Position numbers and translations under genes: made by a program. Positions 30,644 to 39,991 of a stretch of 64,000 nt of DNA are shown here, piece by piece. This DNA comes from Myxococcales bacterium 68-20 (lineage in GTDB: Bacteria; Myxococcota_A; Polyangia; Polyangiales; Polyangiaceae): positions 64,198-128,197 of the forward strand of contig MKVQ01000002.1 in the NCBI GenBank assembly GCA_001899635.1. The letters run 5' to 3'. Numbering within the stretch: the stretch's first letter is position 1; each line of letters opens with the position of its first letter. The notes beneath the pieces are model-generated. The model had not been told where the DNA came from and did no database searches. It was given only the letters and a program-made list of their open reading frames with translations.

Positions 30644-32641
30644 CTACCGCGTCGGGTACTTCAGTGGCGACAGCTTCCACTCGGTGAGGAGCGGGATCCG
30701 CGAGCCGGGGCCCGACTGCCTCACCGCGCGTACGCAGTCGTCGACGGTCAAGCGCCGCGGGCCGAACGGCGAGCCGTCGGAGGCATCGGAGTCCATGAGG
30801 AGCGTGGGCGTGTCGATCCCGTAGTCGTCGGGGTGGCCGGGCTCGTCGAGAATGACGTGGCCGAGCTCGTGCGCGAGCGTCAGGCTCGTGCGCCGCGCGC
30901 GGACCCCGGCGCGATCGATGATGACGACGTTGCGCATGCTCGAGCCGTCGCTGCCGATGAAGGACTCGCCGATGCGGCCGCCGCCGCCGAAGAACGGGAC
31001 GACGATGACCTCGATCGTCCGCGGGTCGCCGTCGTCGACCGACTTCACGAGCGTCCGCTCCTCGATCGTCCCCGCGACCGAGTCGGTGTCGCCGAAGTGC
31101 TGGAGGCCATCGCTCAGGTCCACGGCGCCGACGCTGACGCTCATCGTCGGGTCCGAAGACGAGACGAGCTCGGCGGTCGCGAGCTGGCCGTCGGCGCGCC
31201 GGAGCGCGACGTCGACGCTCGGAGCCGCGCCAGAGGAGATGCGAGCGTTCTCGGAGATCGCCGCCTTGAGGCCGGCCTTCTCGGCGACCCGCGCGAGCTC
31301 GAGCGCCGCCTGACGCGTCGACCAGCCCTTCTTCGTCGAGAACGACAGCGGCTTGCCCTCGACGCGGAGGCGCACTTCACCGCCGCTCGCAGGCAGGCCG
31401 ACGTCGTCGCCGAGCGCGACCAGGTAGGGCGGCGGCGGGTTCACGACCTTCACGTCCATCTGCGAGAGGGGGCCGAACGAGATCCCGCACTGCCCCCAAA
31501 TCCCCGAGGCCACGGCGAGCTCCTGCCTGAGCGCAGCGATCGCGCCGGCGTCGGTCCCGCCGACCGACGGAGCGCCGCCGGGCGAGAGGCGCATCACGAT
31601 CGGGCGAATCGCGAGCCGGTAGCGTCCGATCGGCCCCGCCTCCGTTCGGCGCGGTCCCGCGACGCGAATCGCCTGGAGCTTCTTCCCCTTCGCATCGCGC
31701 ACGACGATCGCCCCACCGACCTCGGCCTTGATCGACCGAGCGGCGATGAGCGGATGCCGGCGATCGACGTCGTCGACCACGAAGCGGAGCGGCGCGGTCG
31801 CGACGCAGGCGAGCTCGCTCGACGCTTCGGGGCCGCACGACGTGCGGAGGAGGCGGAGGTCGGCCGTCGTGTCGAGCGGCGCGCCCTCGGCGCTGACCGA
31901 CTCGACGGTGATCGGTCCGAGCGGTGTGCCTTCAGGGGAGCGGAGGACGACCCGGAGCACGTCCGGATCGTCGATGACCTGATCGACGTCGTCGAGGTCG
32001 ACGCGCGCGGGCGGCGTGCGCTGGAGCGATGCCCGCTGGCTCGCCATGTCGACAGGGCGCCTCTGACCGTCGCGCATGGTGACGCCGTGGACGTCGACGG
32101 AGATGCCGGTCTCACGTCCGTTCGGCCACCGCGCGACGAGCACCGTCCGCCCCGGCGAAAGGCCCTGGAGCTGGACGCCTGGCGGGAGGCGCTCGCCCCA
32201 GCCGAACAGCTTGCCGTTCGCGACGAGCCGCGCGTGCTCGCGTCCTCGCGTCGGGCTGAGCGTCGCCCCCGTGAAGCGCGCGTCGAGGGTGACGAGGTCG
32301 ACGCGTGCCGCCGGGCTGACGAACGCGCCCTCCCCGTCGGGACGATCGTCGGCGTCGTCGTCATCGAGGTCGGCGATGAGCGAGATCCGCTCCGTGACCT
32401 GCGGTTGCGTCGCCGACCCTCCGAGCGAGAGGTCCGAGCGCACGTTCTTGGCGCCCCTCTCCTGGGCAGACGCAATCCCTTGGACCGAGACGCCGCTCGC
32501 GGCGACGGCGAGGAGCGCAAACGCGAAACGGCTCGCGGCGCGCCGGAGCGAGCTGGACGGAGCGCGACCTTGCCGGACGGCATCCAGGGAGATCCTCGAG
32601 GATCCGGCGGACGCCGAACGGCGTCGAAGGCGCGGGGACAA
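30644..32641 (-). CDS. secreted zinc metallopeptidase
   Basis: The 665-residue product has a long basic n-region and a hydrophobic core (about 35-57) with likely cleavage at ASA|QE. The catalytic site is HELGHVILDEPGH with the HExxH at residues 591-595 and a third His seven residues after the second, a metzincin-like spacing. The sequence before the site (VVIIDRAGVRARRTSLTLAHE) fits the helix and strand of zincins. The 500 residues upstream have beta-rich Ig-like segments. It ends WKLSPLKYPTR. Substrate is unknown. It is convergent with the IgGFc-type gene. Confidence 0.78.
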   Translation of the reverse strand: MSPRLRRRSASAGSSRISLDAVRQGRAPSSSLRRAASRFAFALLAVAASGVSVQGIASAQERGAKNVRSDLSLGGSATQPQVTERISLIADLDDDDADDRPDGEGAFVSPAARVDLVTLDARFTGATLSPTRGREHARLVANGKLFGWGERLPPGVQLQGLSPGRTVLVARWPNGRETGISVDVHGVTMRDGQRRPVDMASQRASLQRTPPARVDLDDVDQVIDDPDVLRVVLRSPEGTPLGPITVESVSAEGAPLDTTADLRLLRTSCGPEASSELACVATAPLRFVVDDVDRRHPLIAARSIKAEVGGAIVVRDAKGKKLQAIRVAGPRRTEAGPIGRYRLAIRPIVMRLSPGGAPSVGGTDAGAIAALRQELAVASGIWGQCGISFGPLSQMDVKVVNPPPPYLVALGDDVGLPASGGEVRLRVEGKPLSFSTKKGWSTRQAALELARVAEKAGLKAAISENARISSGAAPSVDVALRRADGQLATAELVSSSDPTMSVSVGAVDLSDGLQHFGDTDSVAGTIEERTLVKSVDDGDPRTIEVIVVPFFGGGGRIGESFIGSDGSSMRNVVIIDRAGVRARRTSLTLAHELGHVILDEPGHPDDYGIDTPTLLMDSDASDGSPFGPRRLTVDDCVRAVRQSGPGSRIPLLTEWKLSPLKYPTR

Positions 32642-32718
32642 CAGAGGAAGTGTATTTGACGCGCGCCGCGTGGGCCAGCGGAGCGCGCCACTTTAAAGGA
32701 CCGCCGAAGGCGTACCTC

Positions 32719-32743
32719 TGCGGGTGGCTGGGGCGCGAGCCCC
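32719..32743 (+). repeat. dispersed palindrome-containing repeat, copy A
   Basis: The element reads TGCGGGTGGCTGGGGC, then GCGA, then GCCCC, ending in a small hairpin (GGGGC/GCCCC). It closely matches 62822-62845 (TGCGGGTAGTTGGGGC plus GCA plus GCCCC). It lies in the 166-bp gap between two minus-strand genes. Confidence 0.6.
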
Positions 32744-32807
32744 GAATTCGTCCCCGCTCCCGGGCCGCTGTTCGCTTCCGGAGAGGTCGTGCGGTGGCGC
32801 TAGCGCG

Positions 32808-34118
32808 TCACTCGAGCCAGCCCCACTGGATCCAGCGGAGCGGCGTCTCGGTCACGACGACGAAGTCGGCGTCTCGATGGCTTGCGTGCGCCGCGCGGAC
32901 GAGCGCTCCCCACGCGACGCTGGAGAGGCAACGCGAGGTGACGAGCTCGTCCGATAGCTCGCGCGCCCTTTCGCGCGTCGCGGCGCGGGTCGGGCCGGAC
33001 CCGGAGTCCCAGAGCGCGGCCACGGCGAGCCCGCGAAGCTCGTCGCGCTTGCCGTTGAGCGCACAGTCGACCAGCGCGTCCCTCATCTCCTCACGGCCAT
33101 GGTCCCGCGCGAGGTACGACGCTGCACGGACCGCAATCTCGTCCGTGAGGGGGACGCTCTTCACGAGGGCGTCGAGCATGGGCTTGCAGCTCAGTGCGCG
33201 CGCCTGTGCCATACGGAACAGGAAGGTCGTGTCCCGATCGGCGCTCGGCCGATCGGAGAGCCGAGCAACGAGCTCCACCGTGGGACGCGTGGTGGGTGAC
33301 GCCACCGGCGACGCGTTCGGGTCGACGCTCGCCTTCGTCTCCGCGAGCGCCCACGCCACGAGCGCCCACGCGGCGCGCGCGCTCGTCGGACCGACCTGCG
33401 CCTTTTGCATGGCTTCGAGGAGCGGACCGTCGTCCCCCGCCTTCGTCGCGACGTCCGCGAGAACGAGCCAGCGACCGAGATGCCGCTCCGCCCCGCGGAG
33501 AACGCCGAGCGCGGGCGCGACATGCACCGGAATCGGGGCGCTGCGAGCGAGCGGAACGAAGAGGTCCACGCACAGCGAGATGCGGTGGCTCTCCTTGATC
33601 ATCGGCGCGATCGCCGTCAGGTGCGCGCCGTTCGACTCGCGGCGGCACACGCGCGCGGTCTCGGCGCCGAACGCGAGATGCGACTGCCGGCTGGCGGCGA
33701 GCTTCGCGAGCGGAGCGGCGAGCGACGAGTCACGGCAGAACGAGGCTGCGCTCAGGGTCGCGGTGCCGCCGGCGTCGTCGGAGGCGAGCGCGGACTTGAG
33801 CAGCGCCGGGAGGTGCTTCTCTTCCGACTCGCCGAGCGTTCGGATCGTCGCGCCGTACAGCTCACGCGCGTAAGAGCCGCGGCGCACCATGACCTGCGCG
33901 GCGTCGACGAGCGTACCGCGAAGTGCGGGGCTGAGCCGACCGACGGCGCGCAGCGCGCCGCCGAGCTTCACCTCGCTCGTGGGCTTTCGCTTGAGCGCGG
34001 CATCGAGCTCCGCCTCGAAGCGACCACGCGTCGCCTTGTCGACGATCTCCGCGCGCGCCACCGATGGCTTCTTCGGCAGGACGTCGATGCGTTTCGCTTT
34101 GCTGGTCTGCGTCGCCAT
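32808..34118 (-). CDS. hypothetical helical-repeat protein
   Basis: The 436-residue protein has no signal peptide or membrane segment. Almost the whole length is predicted helix pairs rich in Ala/Leu (for example LPALLKSALASDD, LVDAAQVMVRRG, REEMRDALVDCALNGK), suggesting HEAT- or ARM-like repeats, though the repeat consensus is weak. The ATG at 34118 is preceded by GGGGGA; an ATG ten codons further upstream is less likely. No functional call is possible; scaffold or adaptor roles are typical of such folds. Confidence 0.65.
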   Translation of the reverse strand: MATQTSKAKRIDVLPKKPSVARAEIVDKATRGRFEAELDAALKRKPTSEVKLGGALRAVGRLSPALRGTLVDAAQVMVRRGSYARELYGATIRTLGESEEKHLPALLKSALASDDAGGTATLSAASFCRDSSLAAPLAKLAASRQSHLAFGAETARVCRRESNGAHLTAIAPMIKESHRISLCVDLFVPLARSAPIPVHVAPALGVLRGAERHLGRWLVLADVATKAGDDGPLLEAMQKAQVGPTSARAAWALVAWALAETKASVDPNASPVASPTTRPTVELVARLSDRPSADRDTTFLFRMAQARALSCKPMLDALVKSVPLTDEIAVRAASYLARDHGREEMRDALVDCALNGKRDELRGLAVAALWDSGSGPTRAATRERARELSDELVTSRCLSSVAWGALVRAAHASHRDADFVVVTETPLRWIQWGWLE

Positions 34119-34377
34119 TCCCCCGGACTCTCCGTGGAGCTGGTGCATGCCACGTACTCGGCACCCCCCGCTCCGTGCACGTCGACCCCAGGTATATCAG
34201 AGCGCCTCCGGTCGTGGCCTCCGATCGAACGCAGCGGTCGAAAAAAGGAGGCCAGCGCGACGGACGGTCCGCCGCGCAAGGATCATGCTTGACCGAAGCG
34301 TGCTGTCTGGCGCCTGTTTCCGCGCGCTCGCGCGATCACGCGACCACGCGAAAAGACGGCGCGCGGTGCACGGACGA

Positions 34378-37300
34378 TCAGGCGCGCGTGATCGCGAGAC
34401 GAACGGCGTCGCCGTCGACGTCGACCTCTCGCACGGCGTCGCCGAGGCCGGATGCGTCGTCGGCATACGTGACCGACACCGCGAGGCACTCGGAGCCGAT
34501 CGTCTTCTCGTTCGCAGCGACGACGCGCTTGCTGCGCTCCGTCCCCGAGACCGCGACCTTGATTCGATCGACGAAGTCGAGGCCCATCTCCTTGCGCGCC
34601 GTCTGGATCCGGTTCAAGAGCTCGCGCAGGTAGCCGAGATCGCGGAGCGCGTCGTCGAGACGCGTATCGAGCACCACGACGCCGACGCGGTCGCCGGCAG
34701 CCGCATAGCCTTCCTTGGCATCGAACGCGACCTCGACGTCCTCGCGATCGACGTCGACGCCATGGACGGTCGCCTTGCCATTCGCGAGGAGCGTCGCGAC
34801 GAGCGCCTGGGCTTCGGACGGCGCCATCGTCCCCATCGACTTCTTCAGGTCCTGGGCCTGCTTGCCCATCCCCTTCTGGCCGAGCGTCCGGAAATTCGGC
34901 TTCACCTTGTAGGAGACGTATTGGTCGGCGTCGGTGACGAGCACCTCGACGTTCAGCACGTTGAGCTCGTCCGCCACCATCGACAGGTACGGCGCGAGAC
35001 GGTCGGCCATCGTCGCATCGGCGAGGATCAGCTTCGCGACCGAGAGCGGCTGACGCACCTTGAGCTTCGCCTGGGTACGCACCTGGAGACCGAGGCTGAC
35101 GAGGTCGCGCACCGTCTTGATCGTGCGCGAGAGCCCGGCGTCGACCAGCGACGCATCGGACGACGGCCAGTCGGCGAGGTGGACGCTCTCGGCGTCCGTC
35201 TTCGCCTGCCCCTTCACGACGAGGTTCCGCCACATCGCGTCCGCCAGATACGGCGTGAACGGAGCCATCACCTTCGCGAGCGTCGTCAGGCACTCGAAGA
35301 GCGTCTCGTACGCGGCGCGCTTGTCTGCGCCCGGCTTGCCGTTCGACTCGAGCGGCGCCCAGAAGCGATCGCGCGACCGGCGGACGTACCAGTTCGACAG
35401 AGCATCGACGAACGACGTGATGCGCCCGGTCGCGGTGTAGAGATCGTAGCCGTCGAGGTCCTTCGTGACGGCGTCGACGAGGAGGTGGAGCTCGGAGAGG
35501 ATCCAGCCGTCGATCTCGGACCGCTTCTTCGGATCGCTCGGGGCCTCGGACGCGTCGAAGCCGTCGATGTTCGCGTAGATGGTGAAGAACGAGTAGACGT
35601 TCCTCAGCTTCACCAGCGTCTCCTTCTGGAGCGCGCGGACGTTCGAGAGCGAGTGACGCGTGTTCGACCACGGCGGGTTCGACGCGAAGAAGAACCAGCG
35701 GAACGCGTCGGCGCCGGGCGCGGGCGTCGTCGGATCGACGATCGACACGCGCTCGGCGTTCGGCAGGCGCGGCACCTCGACGGGCTTCACGTCCTTCGTG
35801 CTCGTCGGCACGGCCCCCACTGCCTTGCGGTCGCCCTCGTGGAGGACGACGACGCGGCGGCGGAGCTTCTTGTGCGGCTGGAGCGTCAGGTCACGCGACG
35901 CTCCGCTCGTGCCGGGCACCGAGACGCGGATCTTCGCGCCCTCCTGGAGGTCGAGCCCCTCCATGTCCTCACGCGCGATGAAGGCGACGCCCTCCTTCGC
36001 CGGGACACCCTCGACGTCCGTCTCGTCGAGGACGGCGAAGTCCATCCGGACCTCGTCGAGGATCACGTCGGGCGGCGTGTAGTTGCCCTTCGACTTCGAC
36101 TCCTTCTTGCCTTCCTTGTCCGAGACGTGACCGAGGACGATGCACGTCTTGTAGGGATACGGCATCGGCCGCGCGGGCGAGAGGCCGTAGCGCTTCTGCG
36201 TCTCCTCGTCGAAGACGAGCGTCGAGACCATGAGCAGCGAGTAGAACCAGCCACGCGTCTGGTCGATCGCCTCGCTGATGAAGTCGGCGGGGAAGCTCTT
36301 CTTGAACTCTTCCTGCCCGCGATGCGGGAAGCCCCACTGGGCGAACGGCATGCAGCCGGAGTCGAACCAGCAGTCGATCACCTCGGACACGCGGCGATAG
36401 GTCCCCTCTTCACCGGGGTTCTGCCAGGTGACCTGATCGATCCACGGCTTGTGGACCATGAGGTGATCGCTGAGCGTCGGGTCGATCTTCTTCGCCTCGT
36501 GCCAGTGATCGAATGCCTTCGGGTTCTTCGCGAGGATCTCGTCGACGCTGGCGGGCGCCTCCATCTTCCCGCTCACGTCGTTGACCCAGACGTTGAGCGG
36601 CGTACCCCAGTAGCGCTCGCGTGACAGCGCCCAGTCGACGTTGTTCGCGAGGAAGTCGCCCATGCGACCTTCCTTGATGTGCTCGGGCAGCCACTGGACG
36701 GACCGGTTGTTCGCGATCGCCTGGTCCTTCTTCTCCGTCGTGCGGATGTACCAGGCCGGGCGCGCGAGCTGGATCAGCGGGTCGTTGTCCGAGCGCCAGC
36801 AGAACGGGTACGGGTGGCGGTACGTCTCGGCGTGGACGAGGACGCCCTTCTCCTTCAGCTCCTCGATGAGGTCCTTGTCGGCGTCCTTGACCCAGCGGCC
36901 CTCGTACTTGCCCATCTCGGGGCCGAACGTGCCGTCCGACCGCACCGCGCAGAAGACCGGCGCGTCCGCTCCGTAGAGCTTGCGGTGCGCCTGGAAGTCG
37001 ACCTCGCCGAACGCAGGCGCGGCGTGGACGATGCCGGTCGCCGACAGCTCGACGAAGTCGGCGCCGATCACGCGCCAGACGGTGTCCGGAGCGTTCTTCG
37101 CGAACGTCTCGAACGGCGGGACGTACTTCTTGCCGATGAGGTCCTTGGCCGCGATCGTCTTCTCGACCGTGAGCGTCGTGCCGAGCTTCTTGGCGACCGC
37201 GTCGACGAGACCGGCGGCGATCACGAGCTTCTTCTCGAGCGCGCGCTTCGCCCAGCCCGCCTTCACCTTCTCGGGATCGCCCTTGACGACGGCGTACTCG

Positions 37301-38037
37301 AACGTCGGGTTGACCGCCGCGTACATGTTGGACGGCAGCGTCCACGGCGTGGTCGTCCACACCGCGAGCACCGTCTCCGGATCGTCGACCAGCGGGAACG
37401 CGACGAAGACCGAGGGGTCGTCGACCTCCTTGTACCCGAGGCCGACCTCGGCCGAGCTCAGCGCGGTGCCGCCCTGCGCCCACCACCAGACGACCTTGTT
37501 GCCCTGGTAGAGGAGCCCCTTCTTGAAGAGCTCCGAGAGCGCCCACCACACGCTCTCGACGTAGGAGCGGTGATAGGTGACGTACGCGCTCTCGAGGTCG
37601 ACCCAGAAGGCGACGCGATCGGTGAGCTCTTCCCACTCCTTCGTGTAGCGGAAGACCGACTCGATGCACTTCTTCGCGAAGGGCTCGACGCCGTACGCCT
37701 CGATCGCGGCCTTGCCGTGGATGCGGAGCTCCTTCTCGACCTCGACCTCGACCGGAAGGCCGTGGGTGTCCCAGCCGGCCTTTCGCGCGACGTGGTAGCC
37801 GCGCATCGTCTTGTACCGGGGGAAGAGGTCCTTGATGACGCGCGTGAGGACGTGGCCGTTGTGCGGGAGGCCGTTCGCCGTCGGCGGGCCCTCGTAGAAG
37901 ACGAACGGCGCGCCGCTCGACGTCTTGGCGAGCGACTTCTCGAAAATGCGCGACTCCTTCCAGAAGGAGAGGATCTCGCGCTCGTCGCGCGGGAAGTCGA
38001 GCTCGGTACGGACCTTGTCGAAGCGGGGCGTGGTCAT
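34378..38037 (-). CDS. ileS: isoleucine-tRNA ligase with insertion after the KMSKS-type motif
   Basis: IleRS charges tRNA-Ile. The 1219-residue product has the class I signature HNGH (59-62) in GPPTANGLPHNGH, the WDTHGLPVE motif, the editing domain (about 200-420), and the C-terminal anticodon-binding helices with RPLSVAKL-type segments. It resembles the long eukaryote-like IleRS type. The KMSKS loop reads KESKS (645-649), and about 115 residues separate it from the ADAFRWFF segment, which normally follows within about 20. The ATG at 38037 starts just before the first conserved block; the frame upstream is low complexity. Confidence 0.95.
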   Translation of the reverse strand: MTTPRFDKVRTELDFPRDEREILSFWKESRIFEKSLAKTSSGAPFVFYEGPPTANGLPHNGHVLTRVIKDLFPRYKTMRGYHVARKAGWDTHGLPVEVEVEKELRIHGKAAIEAYGVEPFAKKCIESVFRYTKEWEELTDRVAFWVDLESAYVTYHRSYVESVWWALSELFKKGLLYQGNKVVWWWAQGGTALSSAEVGLGYKEVDDPSVFVAFPLVDDPETVLAVWTTTPWTLPSNMYAAVNPTFEYAVVKGDPEKVKAGWAKRALEKKLVIAAGLVDAVAKKLGTTLTVEKTIAAKDLIGKKYVPPFETFAKNAPDTVWRVIGADFVELSATGIVHAAPAFGEVDFQAHRKLYGADAPVFCAVRSDGTFGPEMGKYEGRWVKDADKDLIEELKEKGVLVHAETYRHPYPFCWRSDNDPLIQLARPAWYIRTTEKKDQAIANNRSVQWLPEHIKEGRMGDFLANNVDWALSRERYWGTPLNVWVNDVSGKMEAPASVDEILAKNPKAFDHWHEAKKIDPTLSDHLMVHKPWIDQVTWQNPGEEGTYRRVSEVIDCWFDSGCMPFAQWGFPHRGQEEFKKSFPADFISEAIDQTRGWFYSLLMVSTLVFDEETQKRYGLSPARPMPYPYKTCIVLGHVSDKEGKKESKSKGNYTPPDVILDEVRMDFAVLDETDVEGVPAKEGVAFIAREDMEGLDLQEGAKIRVSVPGTSGASRDLTLQPHKKLRRRVVVLHEGDRKAVGAVPTSTKDVKPVEVPRLPNAERVSIVDPTTPAPGADAFRWFFFASNPPWSNTRHSLSNVRALQKETLVKLRNVYSFFTIYANIDGFDASEAPSDPKKRSEIDGWILSELHLLVDAVTKDLDGYDLYTATGRITSFVDALSNWYVRRSRDRFWAPLESNGKPGADKRAAYETLFECLTTLAKVMAPFTPYLADAMWRNLVVKGQAKTDAESVHLADWPSSDASLVDAGLSRTIKTVRDLVSLGLQVRTQAKLKVRQPLSVAKLILADATMADRLAPYLSMVADELNVLNVEVLVTDADQYVSYKVKPNFRTLGQKGMGKQAQDLKKSMGTMAPSEAQALVATLLANGKATVHGVDVDREDVEVAFDAKEGYAAAGDRVGVVVLDTRLDDALRDLGYLRELLNRIQTARKEMGLDFVDRIKVAVSGTERSKRVVAANEKTIGSECLAVSVTYADDASGLGDAVREVDVDGDAVRLAITRA

Positions 38038-38706
38038 CGGGTCGATCGGTAGTGGGGCCGCGTCGCGCGGGGCCAGCGTTCTACCAGGGGACTCTCGCCG
38101 CTGGTAGCGTCGGGCGATCGGAGAGCAGCACGCTCTCTTCGGCTCGAAGATGCGCACGAGAGCGGCGCCCTGCACGCCTCGCGCGCAGACGACTCTCCGG
38201 CTCCCGCCCTCGCCGGAGTCGCCGCGGCGCTCGCGTCGCCCTCGAGCTCGACCGTCGGCCGGAGGAGCCGCCTCTCGCGCTTCGAGCCGCCGCGGAGCCG
38301 ACTCGCTCGAGCTCGATCCCGTCCCTGGCCCCGCGGACGCCGGGCTGGGACGCGGCGCGACGAGAGCGAGCAGACCGCCCTCGTACGCCGGACGCTCCAG
38401 TTTCATCCGGGCGCGCCGGCGCCTCGGTTGCGCGATTGGGGCGTCGTCCCTCTCGCTACATGCATGTTGCACGCGTTACCCCGAGGCTTCATCGGGCTCG
38501 CTCGCAGGCAGGACGTCCGCTCCGATCCGGCTCAGCAAGCTGCTCGAACCAGGTTCGGCCGTGCGGGAGGGCTCCCTCGCCTGGTGGTTCGTCGATCCGG
38601 TGCGTGAGTGTAGGTTCCCTCACTACTGGCCCCGATTGCCCTTGAATTCGCGGGAATTTGGCGGTGCGGACGCTGGTACGCGGCGTGCTGGTTGTTCGAT
38701 GCCTCC
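38038..38706. other. 669-bp region without a supported gene upstream of ileS
   Basis: The sequence holds several Arg/Ser-rich open frames in both directions that look like shadows of high G+C composition. The part next to ileS (38040-38115) contains GC-rich inverted repeats that may form leader structure. I found no tRNA-like or T-box consensus. Confidence 0.45.
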
Positions 38707-39435
38707 ATGTCCTTTGTCCTCCCCGGCAACGCACGCGAGCTCCGGTTCACGGGTGAAGTGAAGGCGCGTCCCCCCGCGAGAGCCGACGGCGCGGGAGCGC
38801 TCGCGCTCGGAAAGCCTCGCCTTCGGAAGCCGCCGCCGCCGCCGGCCCCCGCGGCGCGCGCCCACCATGCGCCCGCGCCCGCAGCCAAGTCCCGCGTGCC
38901 GACGCCGGCGCCGTCGGGACCGCTCCCGCCTCCGGCCCCGGCGGCGCGCGCCCACCATGCGCCCGTGCCCGCAGCCGCCACATCCCGCGTGCCGACGCCG
39001 GCGCCGTCGGGACCGCTCCCGACGCTGGCGAGCCGCGGCGAGATCGCTCGGCGCCCCTACGCCGGCCCGTTCGACCCGCCCACCGCCCGTCGACACGACG
39101 ACAGCGTCGTCGACGACGAGAGCCCGACGACGTGGATGGAGCGCGACGCGCTCGACGTCCTCCCAGGCGCAAAGGCGATCCGGGCCCCGAAGCCCTCGCC
39201 GGCTTTCGCCGCGCCGATCCCGCATTTCCGCGCGGCGCCGCTCGCCGCGTCCGAGCCGAAGATGATCATCATTCCGGGCGGCACGGCATCGAGCAAGGTG
39301 AAGACCACCACGAGCGGCGCTCCCCTCGCCGTGTGGCTCCTCGCGGCCGTCGTCGCCGGGGTCGTGAGCTACTTCGTCGCCCCTGAGCTCGTCGCGCGCC
39401 TCGAGTCGCCCGCCCACGCGGCCAGCCAGCGCTGA
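38707..39435 (+). CDS. Pro/Ala-rich protein with C-terminal membrane anchor
   Basis: The product has 242 residues. A short N-terminal motif (MSFVLPGNARELRFTGEV) leads to a disordered Pro/Ala/His-rich region (20-110) built on a 30-residue tandem duplication. A polar segment (110-200) is followed by one membrane helix near the C-terminus (about 210-230, PLAVWLLAAVVAGVVSYFVA). It is likely a tail-anchored or single-pass inner-membrane protein. I do not recognise it. The ATG is preferred to an in-frame TTG five codons earlier. No clear Shine-Dalgarno is visible. Confidence 0.6.
   Translation: MSFVLPGNARELRFTGEVKARPPARADGAGALALGKPRLRKPPPPPAPAARAHHAPAPAAKSRVPTPAPSGPLPPPAPAARAHHAPVPAAATSRVPTPAPSGPLPTLASRGEIARRPYAGPFDPPTARRHDDSVVDDESPTTWMERDALDVLPGAKAIRAPKPSPAFAAPIPHFRAAPLAASEPKMIIIPGGTASSKVKTTTSGAPLAVWLLAAVVAGVVSYFVAPELVARLESPAHAASQR
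38842..39021 (+). repeat. 90-bp tandem duplication in the Pro/Ala-rich gene
   Basis: Two copies with a 90-bp period (38842-38931 and 38932-39021) share nearly all bases apart from a short indel-like difference around the AAK/AAAT codons. Each encodes a PAPAARAHHAP ... RVPTPAPSGPLP unit, so the frame is preserved. Confidence 0.85.
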
Positions 39436-39674
39436 ACGCGCGGCGCCATCGCACGCTCCTCGCGTGCACGTGAGGACCGCCGGTGCGAGGGCCACGCCGA
39501 GCAGCAGCAAACGCCGACGCCTCTCTCGAGGCGATGCGGGGACGATCCCGTCGCGTGCATTCGCCATCACGCGCGCGCGACGCTCATGCGAGCAACGTCG
39601 ATCGCGGACAAAGCGAGAGCGGCCAGGTCGCTCGGGGCGAACAGGGCCGCTCGTCGCTCATCGGTGAGGAGGCT

Positions 39675-39710
39675 CGAGCGAGACGCTCGGCCTCCCTCGT
39701 TCCTCGCTCG
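39675..39710 (-). terminator. possible hairpin after the ACP gene
   Basis: CGAGCGAG (39675-39682) and CTCGCTCG (39703-39710) are complementary across a 20-nt spacer, 4 bp past the end of the minus-strand ACP gene. The long loop makes this uncertain. Confidence 0.3.
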
Positions 39711-39714
39711 CTCG

Positions 39715-39981
39715 CTATTCGGCGGCGCTGACGGCGGCTTCGGCCGTCGCGCTCGAACCGAGCTTCTTCTGAACGAGCGCCATCGAGTTGTTGAGCGTCG
39801 TGACCTCCACGAGCTCGGCGTCCTCGATCTTCACCTGATACTTCCGCTCGATTGCGGCGACGATCTCGACGCCCATCATCGAGTCGATGCCGAGGTCCTT
39901 GAACGCGACGTCATCGGGGACATCGTCCTTCTCGGCGATCTCGGCGATCAACGCACGGAGCTCTTCTTTCAGATTCGTCAT
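39715..39981 (-). CDS. acyl carrier protein (second of the FAAL operon)
   Basis: This 88-residue carrier protein has the phosphopantetheine site GIDSMMGVEI with Ser34. Helix 2 and the ERKYQVKIEDAEL segment match ACPs used by acyl-AMP ligases and polyketide systems. The ATG at 39981 follows GGGAGAGCG; an upstream in-frame Met would overlap the neighbouring ACP. It lies 10 bp after the other ACP and is the last gene of the FAAL-ACP-ACP unit. Having two different ACPs suggests one is loaded by the ligase and the other serves elongation or transfer; that is inference. Confidence 0.9.
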   Translation of the reverse strand: MTNLKEELRALIAEIAEKDDVPDDVAFKDLGIDSMMGVEIVAAIERKYQVKIEDAELVEVTTLNNSMALVQKKLGSSATAEAAVSAAE

Positions 39982-39991
39982 CGCTCTCCCT

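Noticed and set aside
38040-38115. T-box or other leader riboswitch upstream of ileS
   Set aside because: GC-rich inverted repeats are present, but the conserved T-box antiterminator sequence (AGGGTGGNACCGCG) is not found.
38623-39570. Gly/Arg-rich minus-strand frame opposite the Pro/Ala-rich gene
   Set aside because: Its repeats are the antisense of the PAPAARAHH duplication; no signal, domain or start context supports it.
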